Shown: positions 56,384 to 64,000 of the stretch, one piece after another
Layout: each line of letters starts with the position of its first letter
How positions within the stretch are numbered: the first letter of the stretch is position 1
Source: Vibrio azureus
Lineage (GTDB): Bacteria; Pseudomonadota; Gammaproteobacteria; Enterobacterales; Vibrionaceae
NCBI RefSeq assembly: GCF_002849855.1
Contig: NZ_CP018616.1
Coordinates: 1,550,001-1,614,000, forward strand
Length of the DNA: 64,000 nucleotides
Direction: 5' to 3'
Notes under the pieces: generated by a model
Databases searched by the model: none
Told to the model about the DNA's origin: nothing
Seen by the model: the letters and a program-made list of their open reading frames with translations, nothing else
Made by a program: the position numbers and the translations under genes

Positions 56384-58507
56384 TTAATCACTGGTTGTCC
56401 AAGTTTGGCTTGATTCTGGATTGAGATACCAAGTTGGTTTTGAAGAACCACCAGATACCGCCCATTCCGCAAAGTCAGGATAAGCCACACTCACATCAAT
56501 ATACTCAGATGGATGATTCCATATTGATGGAATGATAATACCCCATGGGAGATTACCATCTGTACGGTAGTATTTAGAGATAGAAGGGTCAGAGCGATCA
56601 TCAGCTTGCTCGTAGAAAGTCGATACAAGTGTGCCACGAGAAGTCGGTGGGAAATCAGCTGTATGAATTTCTAAATCTTTACCAGGAGGTACTGTGAAAA
56701 TTTCCCCATGGTAAGAGCCTTCACCTGATGCAAAAATGAATGGGTCATGACCGTCTAATGGAAGTAAAGAAGTCACGGTTGGCTCCGAACCATCATTAAA
56801 TGGAAGAGACACGCTGAAGGTCATCTGTGAAGATTCAAGAGATGGATTACATGATGGGTTAGTACGGTGATAAATACACTCACCATGAATCGGAATGTCA
56901 TCTAAAAGATTAACCGAAGCAACCACAACAAGATCACCACCAGGTGATGCAACAGATTTGTCTTCTCCAGTGAATGGTGAGATACCATTTCGTAACTGAC
57001 CATTTTTAGTAACGCGTGACAATTGAAGGTTGACATCACTTTCAGCGAAGCCGTCTAATTTCCAAGCCAAACCATTACTGTATGATGCACCGTAGGCAGT
57101 AATCGTACCTTCAATGTCTAAACGCAACACATTGCCATCTTTGCTTATAACTTTTGTACGGTAATAGGTGACTACATCATTTAAGTCAAAGTCGCCCATT
57201 TCTGGCCAGTTATCTTCGAAAGCAGCGGTGTAGTAGTCGGAAGTTTGAATAGTCGTTTCAGGGTCAACCACATCAAATACGCGGTCCTCAACTTCACCAT
57301 CACCGGCGTAACCTGTACTTGGCAAATTAGGAGATGAAGACAATCTGAAACGAGTTTGCACATTTCCTACTATGGCGTCATCACCAACACGAATAGGGAT
57401 AACATTAGCCCCAGTTGTGACGTTGTAGTTTTTCAGAATTTGCTCATCAGCATCAAATGTTCCATTCATGTCCCAGTCAGCCCAAGCATGAAGGTAACCT
57501 TCGCCAACGACTTGAGCATTAATTAATGCATCAAGGCCGATTTCAAAGTTAGTTAAAGGCGTAATACCGTCATCGTCATTACCATCAACATCAAAGTCAT
57601 CACCAGTCGATGTCGGATTTGGTTGACCATCAGGATCAGCATCAACCGAGCTACCTAAATAAAGGGAACTACTCAATGCGTGTTGCGGACCATCACTTGC
57701 TAGAAGAGTTTTGTAAGTATCTGGCGCATCACCGTAATCAAAGTCACTGTTTGATGTGGTTGGCGTGTCAAATCCAGCTAAATCCCAGTTACCATCAAAC
57801 GCCGAGAAGATGGGGTTTGGAAAGCCAGAAGCAGATGTGGTAACAGTTTCAAACTGCAATGTAACGATTGATGTATTTTTGTAAGTAAATTTAACAGCAC
57901 CGGATGTATCCGTTTCTGAGAAGTTGGTTCCTGGTCCTGTGAACAACACTGACTGACCATCGGGACTCTCTTGAGCCGTCAAGCTTGCCGCACCACTACC
58001 AAGTTGGTAGCTATAAAAGCCTTCACTTTTGAATACTCTTACCTGCTCGGATTGTACTGGTTCACCATCTATGTCATAACCAATAAACTCAAACTCAGGG
58101 ATAATGTACGGTACAGAGAAGGTGCCAGATAAACCATCGGTACCATCGAAAAATTCAAAAACATAAGTTAAGCCCGCATTACCTGGTGAGTTGGTTTGAT
58201 ATAAAAAACCGATATCCCCAAGAGGTTGAGAGCCGCTTAATTGATTATAATTCGGCGCATGCCATAAAAATGTGGCATCACCAAAAACACTACTTGTGAC
58301 TTTAGCGTCTATAGTTTTGCCATCATGCGTGCCTACCCCTACAAAATGCATGTCTGGGCCAGTAAAAACAGGCCCAGCCCAAGAAACGCTGGAATTAGTC
58401 GCTTCTAGGTGATTGGAAAAATCCAAATCTATCACGCTTGAAGCATAAATATTTGCGCTGGCCAAACTAAGTAAACACAGTGATGCCAGCTTTGTTTTAG
58501 CTATCAT
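56384..58507 (-). CDS. LruC-domain (DUF4842) exported protein with GEVED domain
   Basis: 707 residues. Signal peptide MIAKTKLASLCLLSLASANI then YASS. Residues ~20-250 are an N-terminal beta domain of unknown type. A GEVED domain follows (about 260-415: DYGDAPDTYKTLLASDGPQH, DDFDVDGNDDDGITPL, LHAWADWDMNGTFDADEQI and the motif GDGEVEDRVFDVVD). The LruC/DUF4842 domain (about 430-700) has its signature DNWPEMGDFDLNDVVTYYR. Such proteins are secreted or surface-associated; acidic loops suggest calcium binding. Its role is unknown. It lies with a lipoprotein gene 12 bp downstream. Confidence 0.88.
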   Translation of the reverse strand: MIAKTKLASLCLLSLASANIYASSVIDLDFSNHLEATNSSVSWAGPVFTGPDMHFVGVGTHDGKTIDAKVTSSVFGDATFLWHAPNYNQLSGSQPLGDIGFLYQTNSPGNAGLTYVFEFFDGTDGLSGTFSVPYIIPEFEFIGYDIDGEPVQSEQVRVFKSEGFYSYQLGSGAASLTAQESPDGQSVLFTGPGTNFSETDTSGAVKFTYKNTSIVTLQFETVTTSASGFPNPIFSAFDGNWDLAGFDTPTTSNSDFDYGDAPDTYKTLLASDGPQHALSSSLYLGSSVDADPDGQPNPTSTGDDFDVDGNDDDGITPLTNFEIGLDALINAQVVGEGYLHAWADWDMNGTFDADEQILKNYNVTTGANVIPIRVGDDAIVGNVQTRFRLSSSPNLPSTGYAGDGEVEDRVFDVVDPETTIQTSDYYTAAFEDNWPEMGDFDLNDVVTYYRTKVISKDGNVLRLDIEGTITAYGASYSNGLAWKLDGFAESDVNLQLSRVTKNGQLRNGISPFTGEDKSVASPGGDLVVVASVNLLDDIPIHGECIYHRTNPSCNPSLESSQMTFSVSLPFNDGSEPTVTSLLPLDGHDPFIFASGEGSYHGEIFTVPPGKDLEIHTADFPPTSRGTLVSTFYEQADDRSDPSISKYYRTDGNLPWGIIIPSIWNHPSEYIDVSVAYPDFAEWAVSGGSSKPTWYLNPESSQTWTTSD

Positions 58508-58902
58508 AACTTATCTCTCTTGTGGTTAACGTATTTGATTGTCTGCACAGAGTGGATGTTTGTGGAGATCAACGTATGTCATTTGAAGAAATCTCACATT
58601 ACCAGTGTCAATAAAGCAATATTAAGGCCAATTAATATGTTTTTTAACACTTAAAGATAAGTTAATTTAATATCAATAAGTTAAATGTAATTCAGATTTT
58701 ATTTTACTAAAACTCGCACAATTTAATCTTCATTATGACTTTTAAATTCTCAAAATGAGAGTACTTATGTGGCACCAGTAATATACCCCCCCGAATTCAA
58801 CTGCAAGATACTTGCTTAAAAAAGTACTTGATTAAAAAGAGAACATTGTGGCAAAGGAATAAATATAGGACCTTTCTTATTTTTCAAAAAAACTGTGCAA
58901 CA
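58508..58902. promoter_or_regulatory. 395-bp gap upstream of the LruC gene
   Basis: Carries the LruC-lipoprotein promoter, and downstream of the Nudix-PAP2 gene it may carry a terminator, though I did not find a clear hairpin. AT-rich with a C-run at about 58786-58791. No gene or repeat seen. Confidence 0.4.
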
Positions 58903-60321
58903 TTAGCTATTGCTCGGCTTTTTAGCAAGCAGCATAATAATCAGCATTAATAGAGGGTAATGAACAATTAGCAAAAGCTCTGGCCAGAAATGACTGTGGG
59001 TAAGCAAAGAAGTAAGGTACATTAAAAGAAAGCTGGTACCAACAAGCACAGTAATAGACAATATCATTTTACGAAAGCTCAGTTGGAGCTCTCTACCTTT
59101 AAACGGTATTCTCAATAAAGCGGACGCCAAAAAGATCCCTAACCAAATTTTTAAAGGCGGTATAGGCCAAATGATTGTAAATATCAAGGTAATAGCCGTT
59201 AAAATTACCCATATCCCTTTTGAAGCTAATACTTTATTGACATCAAGATTTGGTTTGTCATCTAAACGATAGATATGCCATGCTATGAGACTACCTAAGA
59301 AGGCACTCACAAGGATATCCGTCATAAACAATGTGGCTAAAAAGAATTTACTGGCCATAACTAAAACGGTGACCAAAAAAGCTAACCATGTATAGCGATT
59401 GTTGCCAAACTTACCGGTTTTCTTAAAAAACAGAACTAATATGCAAAACCAAATTGTTGCGCTTAAGCTTGGTGTACTGAAACCAGAACTATGAAATAAC
59501 TCTGCCATGGGAGTGTATACATGCGGCCTAGGTAAGGTAAAGGTCTGTTTCGCGATCAAAACAATAATGGAACAAACTGAAATTGCAAAGAAAACTCGAT
59601 ACGTAAAAGAGTGACCATATCTCCAAATAATGAAAGGAAACAAAAATAATTTTGCTGTAGGCCCTGCTAGGCTCATCAAACCAATCGCAACTAAAATAGC
59701 CCAGTCGCGGCTACTCATTGATAAAGTATTGAACCAATTTTGAAAATCACTCAACCACTTTAATTCTTTTTGCCTAACTTTAGAGGTCGACTCAATCATA
59801 TCATTTGTAAATCGCAATTGGTTATCAGAAGCCATCACAAAGAAATCTCTAACTTGTTTCCATTCCAGAGGAAAACGATACGAGGCAGAATCTACCCCAT
59901 ACGGATCGATAAACATTGCTGATGCACTGTATGAACCGTAGTCTGGTGCAAACCATATTGGGAATTCATGCCCACCAAAGTTATTTGTGGCATAGAAAGC
60001 AAGTAGTTCACTTTTTGGTAAACAATCGAAAAATATAATATTATTAAATCGACCAAGCTCTTTGTCAGCTTTAACCACTAAACCAGTTTCTTCCCAAACT
60101 TGTCTTTCTGCCGCTGCTCTATAGCTTTCACCAATGTTGTAGTGCCCTCCTGGGACTGAGAGCTTATTCGTCAAAACTTCATGCGTTACAACAAGCTTGT
60201 TATCCGCTCTTATGATACAGTTTACCGCATCAACTTTTTCTTGTGCAGATGCCTGACTAACCATAAAGTCACTCAACAAGAGAAAAACAAAAAGTATGAT
60301 GTAAGAACATGGCTTTAACAC
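58903..60321 (-). CDS. Nudix-PAP2 fusion membrane protein, key residues altered
   Basis: 472 residues. An N-terminal signal/anchor (MLKPCSYIILFVFLLLSDFM) is followed by a Nudix domain (about 30-180) whose box is GHYNIGESYRAAAERQ plus VWEETGL; the first Glu of the RE-U-x-EE motif is Gln74, while E77 and E78 are kept. A multi-helix PAP2-type membrane region covers about 205-465. Motif 1 K-x6-RP is kept (Lys258, Arg265-Pro266). PSGH is PSLS (284-287), so its His is lost. In SR-x5-H-x3-D, Arg is Lys325, His is Leu331, and Asp335 remains. Both enzymes may be impaired. Function unclear. Single gene, divergent neighbours. Confidence 0.82.
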   Translation of the reverse strand: MLKPCSYIILFVFLLLSDFMVSQASAQEKVDAVNCIIRADNKLVVTHEVLTNKLSVPGGHYNIGESYRAAAERQVWEETGLVVKADKELGRFNNIIFFDCLPKSELLAFYATNNFGGHEFPIWFAPDYGSYSASAMFIDPYGVDSASYRFPLEWKQVRDFFVMASDNQLRFTNDMIESTSKVRQKELKWLSDFQNWFNTLSMSSRDWAILVAIGLMSLAGPTAKLFLFPFIIWRYGHSFTYRVFFAISVCSIIVLIAKQTFTLPRPHVYTPMAELFHSSGFSTPSLSATIWFCILVLFFKKTGKFGNNRYTWLAFLVTVLVMASKFFLATLFMTDILVSAFLGSLIAWHIYRLDDKPNLDVNKVLASKGIWVILTAITLIFTIIWPIPPLKIWLGIFLASALLRIPFKGRELQLSFRKMILSITVLVGTSFLLMYLTSLLTHSHFWPELLLIVHYPLLMLIIMLLAKKPSNS

Positions 60322-60555
60322 AAGCTAGACCTTTAAATATGTAAAAATTAATTTTGGACTTAGATAAAAATAGGTTTCATATCGAGACTTAGAAAAAATA
60401 TTGGGAATATACAATTTGATACAGGCACGCCTCATTATCAGCCCTCTTCCTTATTTATATTACTTTCTAGTAACGACTTTTTTAAATTTAGTATATTTTT
60501 TGATTACATACATAAATTAATACTGTGGATTACCTTATCTGGCCCCACTTTTAAC

Positions 60556-60698
60556 TTGTATACCCAAGTAACCTCAAGATGCTACGTTCAGCGAGATGAC
60601 CTTAGCTCTCAGGCGCGGCAACGATTCGAAGATATAGTGGCTCTACATTGAGAATCGTTTACAAATTCTGAGAGTTAAGGCCACTTGTGTATAGCATA
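60556..60698. repeat. Complete palindromic element TATACCCAAGT...ACTTGTGTATA
   Basis: About 140 bp with nested inverted pairs: TATACCCAAGT (60559) with ACTTGTGTATA (right end, near 60693); CCTTAGCTCTCAG with CTGAGAGTTAAGG; and AACGATTC with GAATCGTT. It can form one long, interrupted cruciform or RNA hairpin. No coding capacity. Partial copies at 61.3, 61.8, 52.5 and 42.8 kb share its ends. Confidence 0.8.
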
Positions 60699-60809
60699 AA
60701 TCGTTTTTTAACGAGACGACCTACTAGTCTGGACTTTAAGCAGAAACAGTTTCATTTCTTTGTTGTTTATATTTATAGAATTACCCAACGAGATCGCATA
60801 TGAAGTTAA

Positions 60810-61298
60810 TCATTTAGACTTGTTTGATACTGGCTTCCTGAGCCAGTGAATATGGTGCATAAAGCCTTGTTCATTATAAAATGAGCGTGCCGTTTGATTG
60901 AAATGCCAAACCTCCACAAAAATTTGCTCCACGCCATAATCGATAAAAGTAGATTCTATTTTTTTGATAAGTGCTTTAGCTATACCTTTCTTTCTGTAAT
61001 AGGGAACAACATAAAGTTCGTCAACACTCCCCATCATAATGGGCTGACTCACAGTAGAAGAAAGCTCACAAAAATGTCCCGTAATAAAGCCAACTATTTT
61101 TTGTTCCATTGTTGCTTTGTACACTAAGCATTCTGGGTTATCTAAGTAACGAGCAACACTTTTTTCTTGCTCTATATCTTCAGGGGATTTAAACAACCCC
61201 GGCTCTTTTATATGATGCTCATGATGCAATTCGAACATCATGTCATTCAGTGACTCTAAATCATCTGCCTTTGCAGGGGTAATAATAAACTCAGACAT
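60810..61298 (-). CDS. GNAT family N-acetyltransferase
   Basis: 162 residues. Start MSEFIITPAKADDLESLNDM. The acetyl-CoA motif A is DELYVVPYYRKKGIAKALIK (about 103-122, R-x-x-G-x-A). Motif B is NQTARSFYNEQGFMHH (about 140-155). The acceptor substrate cannot be inferred. The gene is isolated, flanked by palindromic repeats on both sides. No signal peptide. Confidence 0.88.
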   Translation of the reverse strand: MSEFIITPAKADDLESLNDMMFELHHEHHIKEPGLFKSPEDIEQEKSVARYLDNPECLVYKATMEQKIVGFITGHFCELSSTVSQPIMMGSVDELYVVPYYRKKGIAKALIKKIESTFIDYGVEQIFVEVWHFNQTARSFYNEQGFMHHIHWLRKPVSNKSK

Positions 61299-61329
61299 TA
61301 TTACAAATCCAAACTAAACATCCATGCAT

Positions 61330-61379
61330 TATATACCTAAATCACCTCAAGATGCTTGATTCACAACGAGATCACTATG
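61330..61379. repeat. Partial CCTCAAGATG element
   Basis: TATATACCTAAATCACCTCA then AGATGCTTGATTCA and AACGAGATCAC match the left half of the complete element at 60556. The right half is not present. Confidence 0.55.
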
Positions 61380-61795
61380 TAGAATTTAAAGTAGACAACA
61401 AAACAGAACAATACTCTACTTCCTATGCCTTCAAGAATATTGTTTATTAAAATCAATAAGCTGGCCAGATAACACAAAACAGACTTTTTAAAAGTTGCCC
61501 TACCGACAGTAACTTTCACCACCCCCACTAAAAGTGTGCAAAAATCAACAAGACTCTAACTCTACCCTTAAAAAAAACTCCAATGTCAGATTCACGCTTG
61601 CCAACTGTTAACAATTTAAAAAATAAAAATCTATTTTAAACGGCTTATTCAGGATAAAAAACCAATAAATATTTCTTAAATAAAACAATCCTATATTTAT
61701 CATTTAATTACAAAGAAGATAATATTGACGATCAACTTGACAAAAACAACGACAAATTACACAGAACTGACAGAGACCAACACAAGTTTTACATC

Positions 61796-61845
61796 ATGAT
61801 ACCCAAGTTACAGTATGTGCTGTGTTCAACGAGACGACTTTCATC
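61796..61845. repeat. Partial element next to prpF
   Basis: ATGATACCCAAGTTACAGTA then GTTCAACGAGACGACTTTC; the left end and CGAGA-YGAC stretch match the family, the middle is diverged. It directly abuts the prpF stop at 61846. Confidence 0.45.
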
Positions 61846-63042
61846 TTAGGATAACTTGGACATAAAATTGTCAGGGATAAACACTACCCCTGCCATCAGC
61901 CTTCTTGCACTGCGACTCATTGTGACTTTTTCAACCTCCCATTTATCACTTTCTTTAATCACCTCAGCTCCAACAGTCAAACTTCCAGAGGGATGACCGA
62001 AAGTAATCGGTCCCTGATGTTCACCATTGAAAACTTGATGCACTATGGTGCCCGGTACACATGCAGCTGAAGCAATCGCAACAGCTGCTGTTCCCATCAT
62101 AGCGTGATGAAGCTTCCCCATAGAAAGAGCACGTGCATTAAAATTTATCTCATGTTTCTCAAACCATTTTCCACAAGACGAACGATAAGCTTTAGGTTTA
62201 GAAACCAATACAAGCTTTGGAGTATGTTGACGCACTTGAGCCTCTTCCAGCGATGAAATCAGCCCCATTTTGATCGCCCCATACGCGCGAATCAGCTCAA
62301 GCTGTTCCAAGGCGGACTCATCCCTATTGATATCATCTTGTAATTCCGTTCCTTCATAACCCACAGCGCTCGACTCGATAAAGACGGTAGGGATGCCTGA
62401 AGAAATAAAAGTGGCATTAAAATGTCCAACATTAGGCACAATAAGTTCGTCGACAATACGGCCTGTCGGAAAAATCCCACTTTCGTTGATGGTAGGCGAC
62501 ATGAAGTCTATTGGAATTTCGGCAGATGGAAACGTCACTCCATCTAATTGGAAATTGCCACTTTCTTGCACGTGTCCATCAACAACGGGAACATGCACAA
62601 CAATGGTTTTATTGATATTAGCTTGCCATACTCGGACTTTTACAACACCGTTCGATGGTATCCTTTCTTTAGAAATGAGTCCTGAATGCAAGGCAAATGG
62701 ACCGACTGCAGCAGAAAGATTGCCACAATTACCACTCCAATCCACTAAAGGTTCATCGATAGAAACTTGGCCAAAGAGATAGTCTATATCGTGATCCACA
62801 CTGTTACTTTTTGAAATGATCACGACTTTACTTGTGCTTGATGTAGCACCGCCCATACCATCAATCTGCTTACCATAATGATCAGGGCTGCCAATCACTC
62901 TTCTTAAAAGTCTGTCTCTATACTCACCGGCAACCTGCGCTTCTTTGGGTAAATCACATAAGCGAAAGAATACTCCTTTGCTTGTACCACCTCGCATATA
63001 AGTCGCTGGAATGGCGATTTGACCATTTATTGTACTCTTCAT
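61846..63042 (-). CDS. prpF: 2-methylaconitate cis-trans isomerase PrpF
   Basis: 398 residues from ATG at 63042 (MKSTINGQIAIPATYMRGGT), chosen for its AAGG eight bases upstream; the frame extends to 63123 into acnD. PrpF isomerises the 2-methylaconitate made by AcnD so that aconitase B can process it, in propionate (2-methylcitrate) catabolism. Visible motifs: RGGTSKGVFFR (about 17-27), DGMGGATSSTSKVVII, DWSGNCGNLSAAVGPFAL (about 105-122, active-site loop with Cys) and SMGKLHHAMMGTAAVAIASA. It begins 10 bp after acnD, an operon pair as known in Shewanella and vibrios. Confidence 0.95.
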   Translation of the reverse strand: MKSTINGQIAIPATYMRGGTSKGVFFRLCDLPKEAQVAGEYRDRLLRRVIGSPDHYGKQIDGMGGATSSTSKVVIISKSNSVDHDIDYLFGQVSIDEPLVDWSGNCGNLSAAVGPFALHSGLISKERIPSNGVVKVRVWQANINKTIVVHVPVVDGHVQESGNFQLDGVTFPSAEIPIDFMSPTINESGIFPTGRIVDELIVPNVGHFNATFISSGIPTVFIESSAVGYEGTELQDDINRDESALEQLELIRAYGAIKMGLISSLEEAQVRQHTPKLVLVSKPKAYRSSCGKWFEKHEINFNARALSMGKLHHAMMGTAAVAIASAACVPGTIVHQVFNGEHQGPITFGHPSGSLTVGAEVIKESDKWEVEKVTMSRSARRLMAGVVFIPDNFMSKLS

Positions 63043-63052
63043 CTCATTCACC

Positions 63053-64000
63053 TTAGTCGTGAGCCAAAAAATCTTGAGCAAAGCGCTGTAATACACCACC
63101 TGATTTATAGACGAGTACTTCATCTTCTGTATCCAGCCTGCAAATAACGGGAATGTCTATCACTTCATGACTTGTCCGAGTTATTCTCAAGGTTAATTCG
63201 GCTTTGGGGGTAATATCACCAATAACGTCATATTGCTCACCCCCATCTAAGCCCAATACTAAGCGATCAGTGCCTTCATAAAACTGTAAAGGTAAGACTC
63301 CCATTCCAACTAAGTTCGTTCGATGGATCCTTTCAAAACCCTCAGCGACAATCGCTTCCACTCCCGCTAACCGAACACCTTTGGCTGCCCAATCTCTCGA
63401 CGAGCCTTGACCATAATCCGCTCCAGCAATAATGATAAGTGGCTGCTGTCGTTCCATGTAAGTTTCAATCGCTTCCCACATCCTCATCACTTTGCCATCA
63501 GGTTCGACTCGGGCTAAAGAACCTTGGACAGGTTTTCCATCTTGCTTGATCATTTCATTGAATAGCTTAGGGTTTGCGAAAGTAGCCCGCTGTGCTGTTA
63601 AATGGTCTCCTCGATGGGTTGCATAAGAGTTAAAGTCTTCTTCAGGCACGCCCATTCGAGTAAGATACTCACCAGCAGCACTGCTTGCTAATATCGCGTT
63701 AGATGGGGATAAATGATCGGTGGTGATGTTATCGCCTAGTATGGCCAATGGACGCATGCCTGTAAGCTCTCTTGGCTTTGATAAAGCTCCTTCCCAATAA
63801 GGAGGACGCCGAATATAAGTACTCTTTGGGCGCCATTGGTAAAGTGGAGGGCTGAGTTTGTCCTGTTCCGAAAGTTTAAACATTTGAATATACACTTGAT
63901 TAAACTGTTCAGGCTTAACAAATTGCTCCACGACGGCGTCAATTTCTGCATCTGTTGGCCACAATTCACTGAGATAAATCGGTTTCCCAGCTTTATCGAC
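63053..64000 (-). CDS. acnD: Fe/S-dependent 2-methylisocitrate/methylcitrate dehydratase AcnD (5' end beyond window)
   Basis: C-terminal ~315 residues of an aconitase-like protein; the frame is open to the window edge, so about 550 residues with the cluster cysteines are missing. Visible: LGDNITTDHLSPSNAI (swivel domain), GEYLTRMGVPEEDFNSY, GADYGQGSSRDWAAKGVRLA (the substrate-binding serine loop) and ERIHRTNLVGMGVLPLQFYE. AcnD, with PrpF, replaces PrpD in the 2-methylcitrate cycle. Assignment as AcnD rather than AcnA rests on the adjacent prpF and on the C-terminus GGVLQRFAQDFLAHD. Confidence 0.93.
   Translation of the reverse strand, partial: VDKAGKPIYLSELWPTDAEIDAVVEQFVKPEQFNQVYIQMFKLSEQDKLSPPLYQWRPKSTYIRRPPYWEGALSKPRELTGMRPLAILGDNITTDHLSPSNAILASSAAGEYLTRMGVPEEDFNSYATHRGDHLTAQRATFANPKLFNEMIKQDGKPVQGSLARVEPDGKVMRMWEAIETYMERQQPLIIIAGADYGQGSSRDWAAKGVRLAGVEAIVAEGFERIHRTNLVGMGVLPLQFYEGTDRLVLGLDGGEQYDVIGDITPKAELTLRITRTSHEVIDIPVICRLDTEDEVLVYKSGGVLQRFAQDFLAHD

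Larger units (their letters stand above)
61299..61845. other. 547-bp repeat-bearing AT-rich gap
   Basis: No gene. Contains partial palindromic elements at 61330-61379 and 61796-61845 with about 415 bp of very AT-rich sequence between them. Confidence 0.6.

Overview
The window reads as chromosomal DNA from a Vibrio or a very close relative. The evidence is gene content and order: GbpA chitin-binding protein, RlmKL, ZapC, class 2 PyrD, an NAD-dependent glutamate dehydrogenase of about 1,600 residues, PepN, a DUF2835 protein, the prc-proQ-msrC / letA-letB-rsmF neighbourhood, AcnD-PrpF, and palindromic intergenic repeats of a type I associate with vibrios. Base composition is AT-rich; I did not compute it. 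I saw no rRNA, tRNA, CRISPR array or prophage.

Layout. 1-6.5 kb (minus): uup (cut by the left edge), a small glutaredoxin-like protein, rlmKL, zapC, pyrD. 7-15 kb (minus): NAD-glutamate dehydrogenase, DUF2835, pepN. 15.2-19.3 kb (minus): an unknown secreted protein, prc, proQ, msrC. 19.4-26.7 kb (plus): an ABC exporter, letA, letB with seven MCE domains, rsmF. This resembles the E. coli prc-proQ-yebR-yebS-yebT-yebU order with an ABC exporter added. 26.7-28.7 kb: a REP-associated tyrosine transposase flanked by repeats, then an orphan plus-strand terminator preceded by a possible 26-residue peptide. 28.7-35.6 kb: CvfB-like protein, an unknown membrane protein, a hotdog thioesterase-like protein, aroH, yajQ, a CysG-N-type siroheme enzyme and yccA.

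35.6-38.6 kb is an accessory stretch: an unknown protein, a GNAT acetyltransferase overlapped by a small upstream ORF, a frameshifted GNAT gene and the 3' remnant of a lost gene. Then come gbpA (chitin-active LPMO), a SemiSWEET, tusE and rlmI. 42.9-52.5 kb is a surface-adhesion locus: a 2,248-residue LapA-like type I secreted adhesin with seven exact-period 387-bp Calx-beta repeats and a VWA domain, divergent from a TolC-family outer-membrane protein and an OmpA-like lipoprotein. No inner-membrane ABC/MFP pair and no LapD/LapG lie beside it.

52.6-64 kb: DUF2750 protein, an orphan TAXI solute-binding protein, queE-queC, a lipoprotein plus LruC-domain protein pair, a Nudix-PAP2 fusion whose key catalytic residues look lost, a GNAT protein, and prpF-acnD (2-methylcitrate cycle) running off the right edge.

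Two dispersed repeat families occur. One is built on a GGGACAGACATG-like core, is concentrated around the transposase and is seen at least twice elsewhere. The other is a long palindromic element starting TATACCCAAGT, complete at 60.6 kb and partial elsewhere. The most interesting items are the transposase/repeat system with the orphan small transcript beside it, the adhesin repeat array, and the doubly degenerate Nudix-PAP2 protein.
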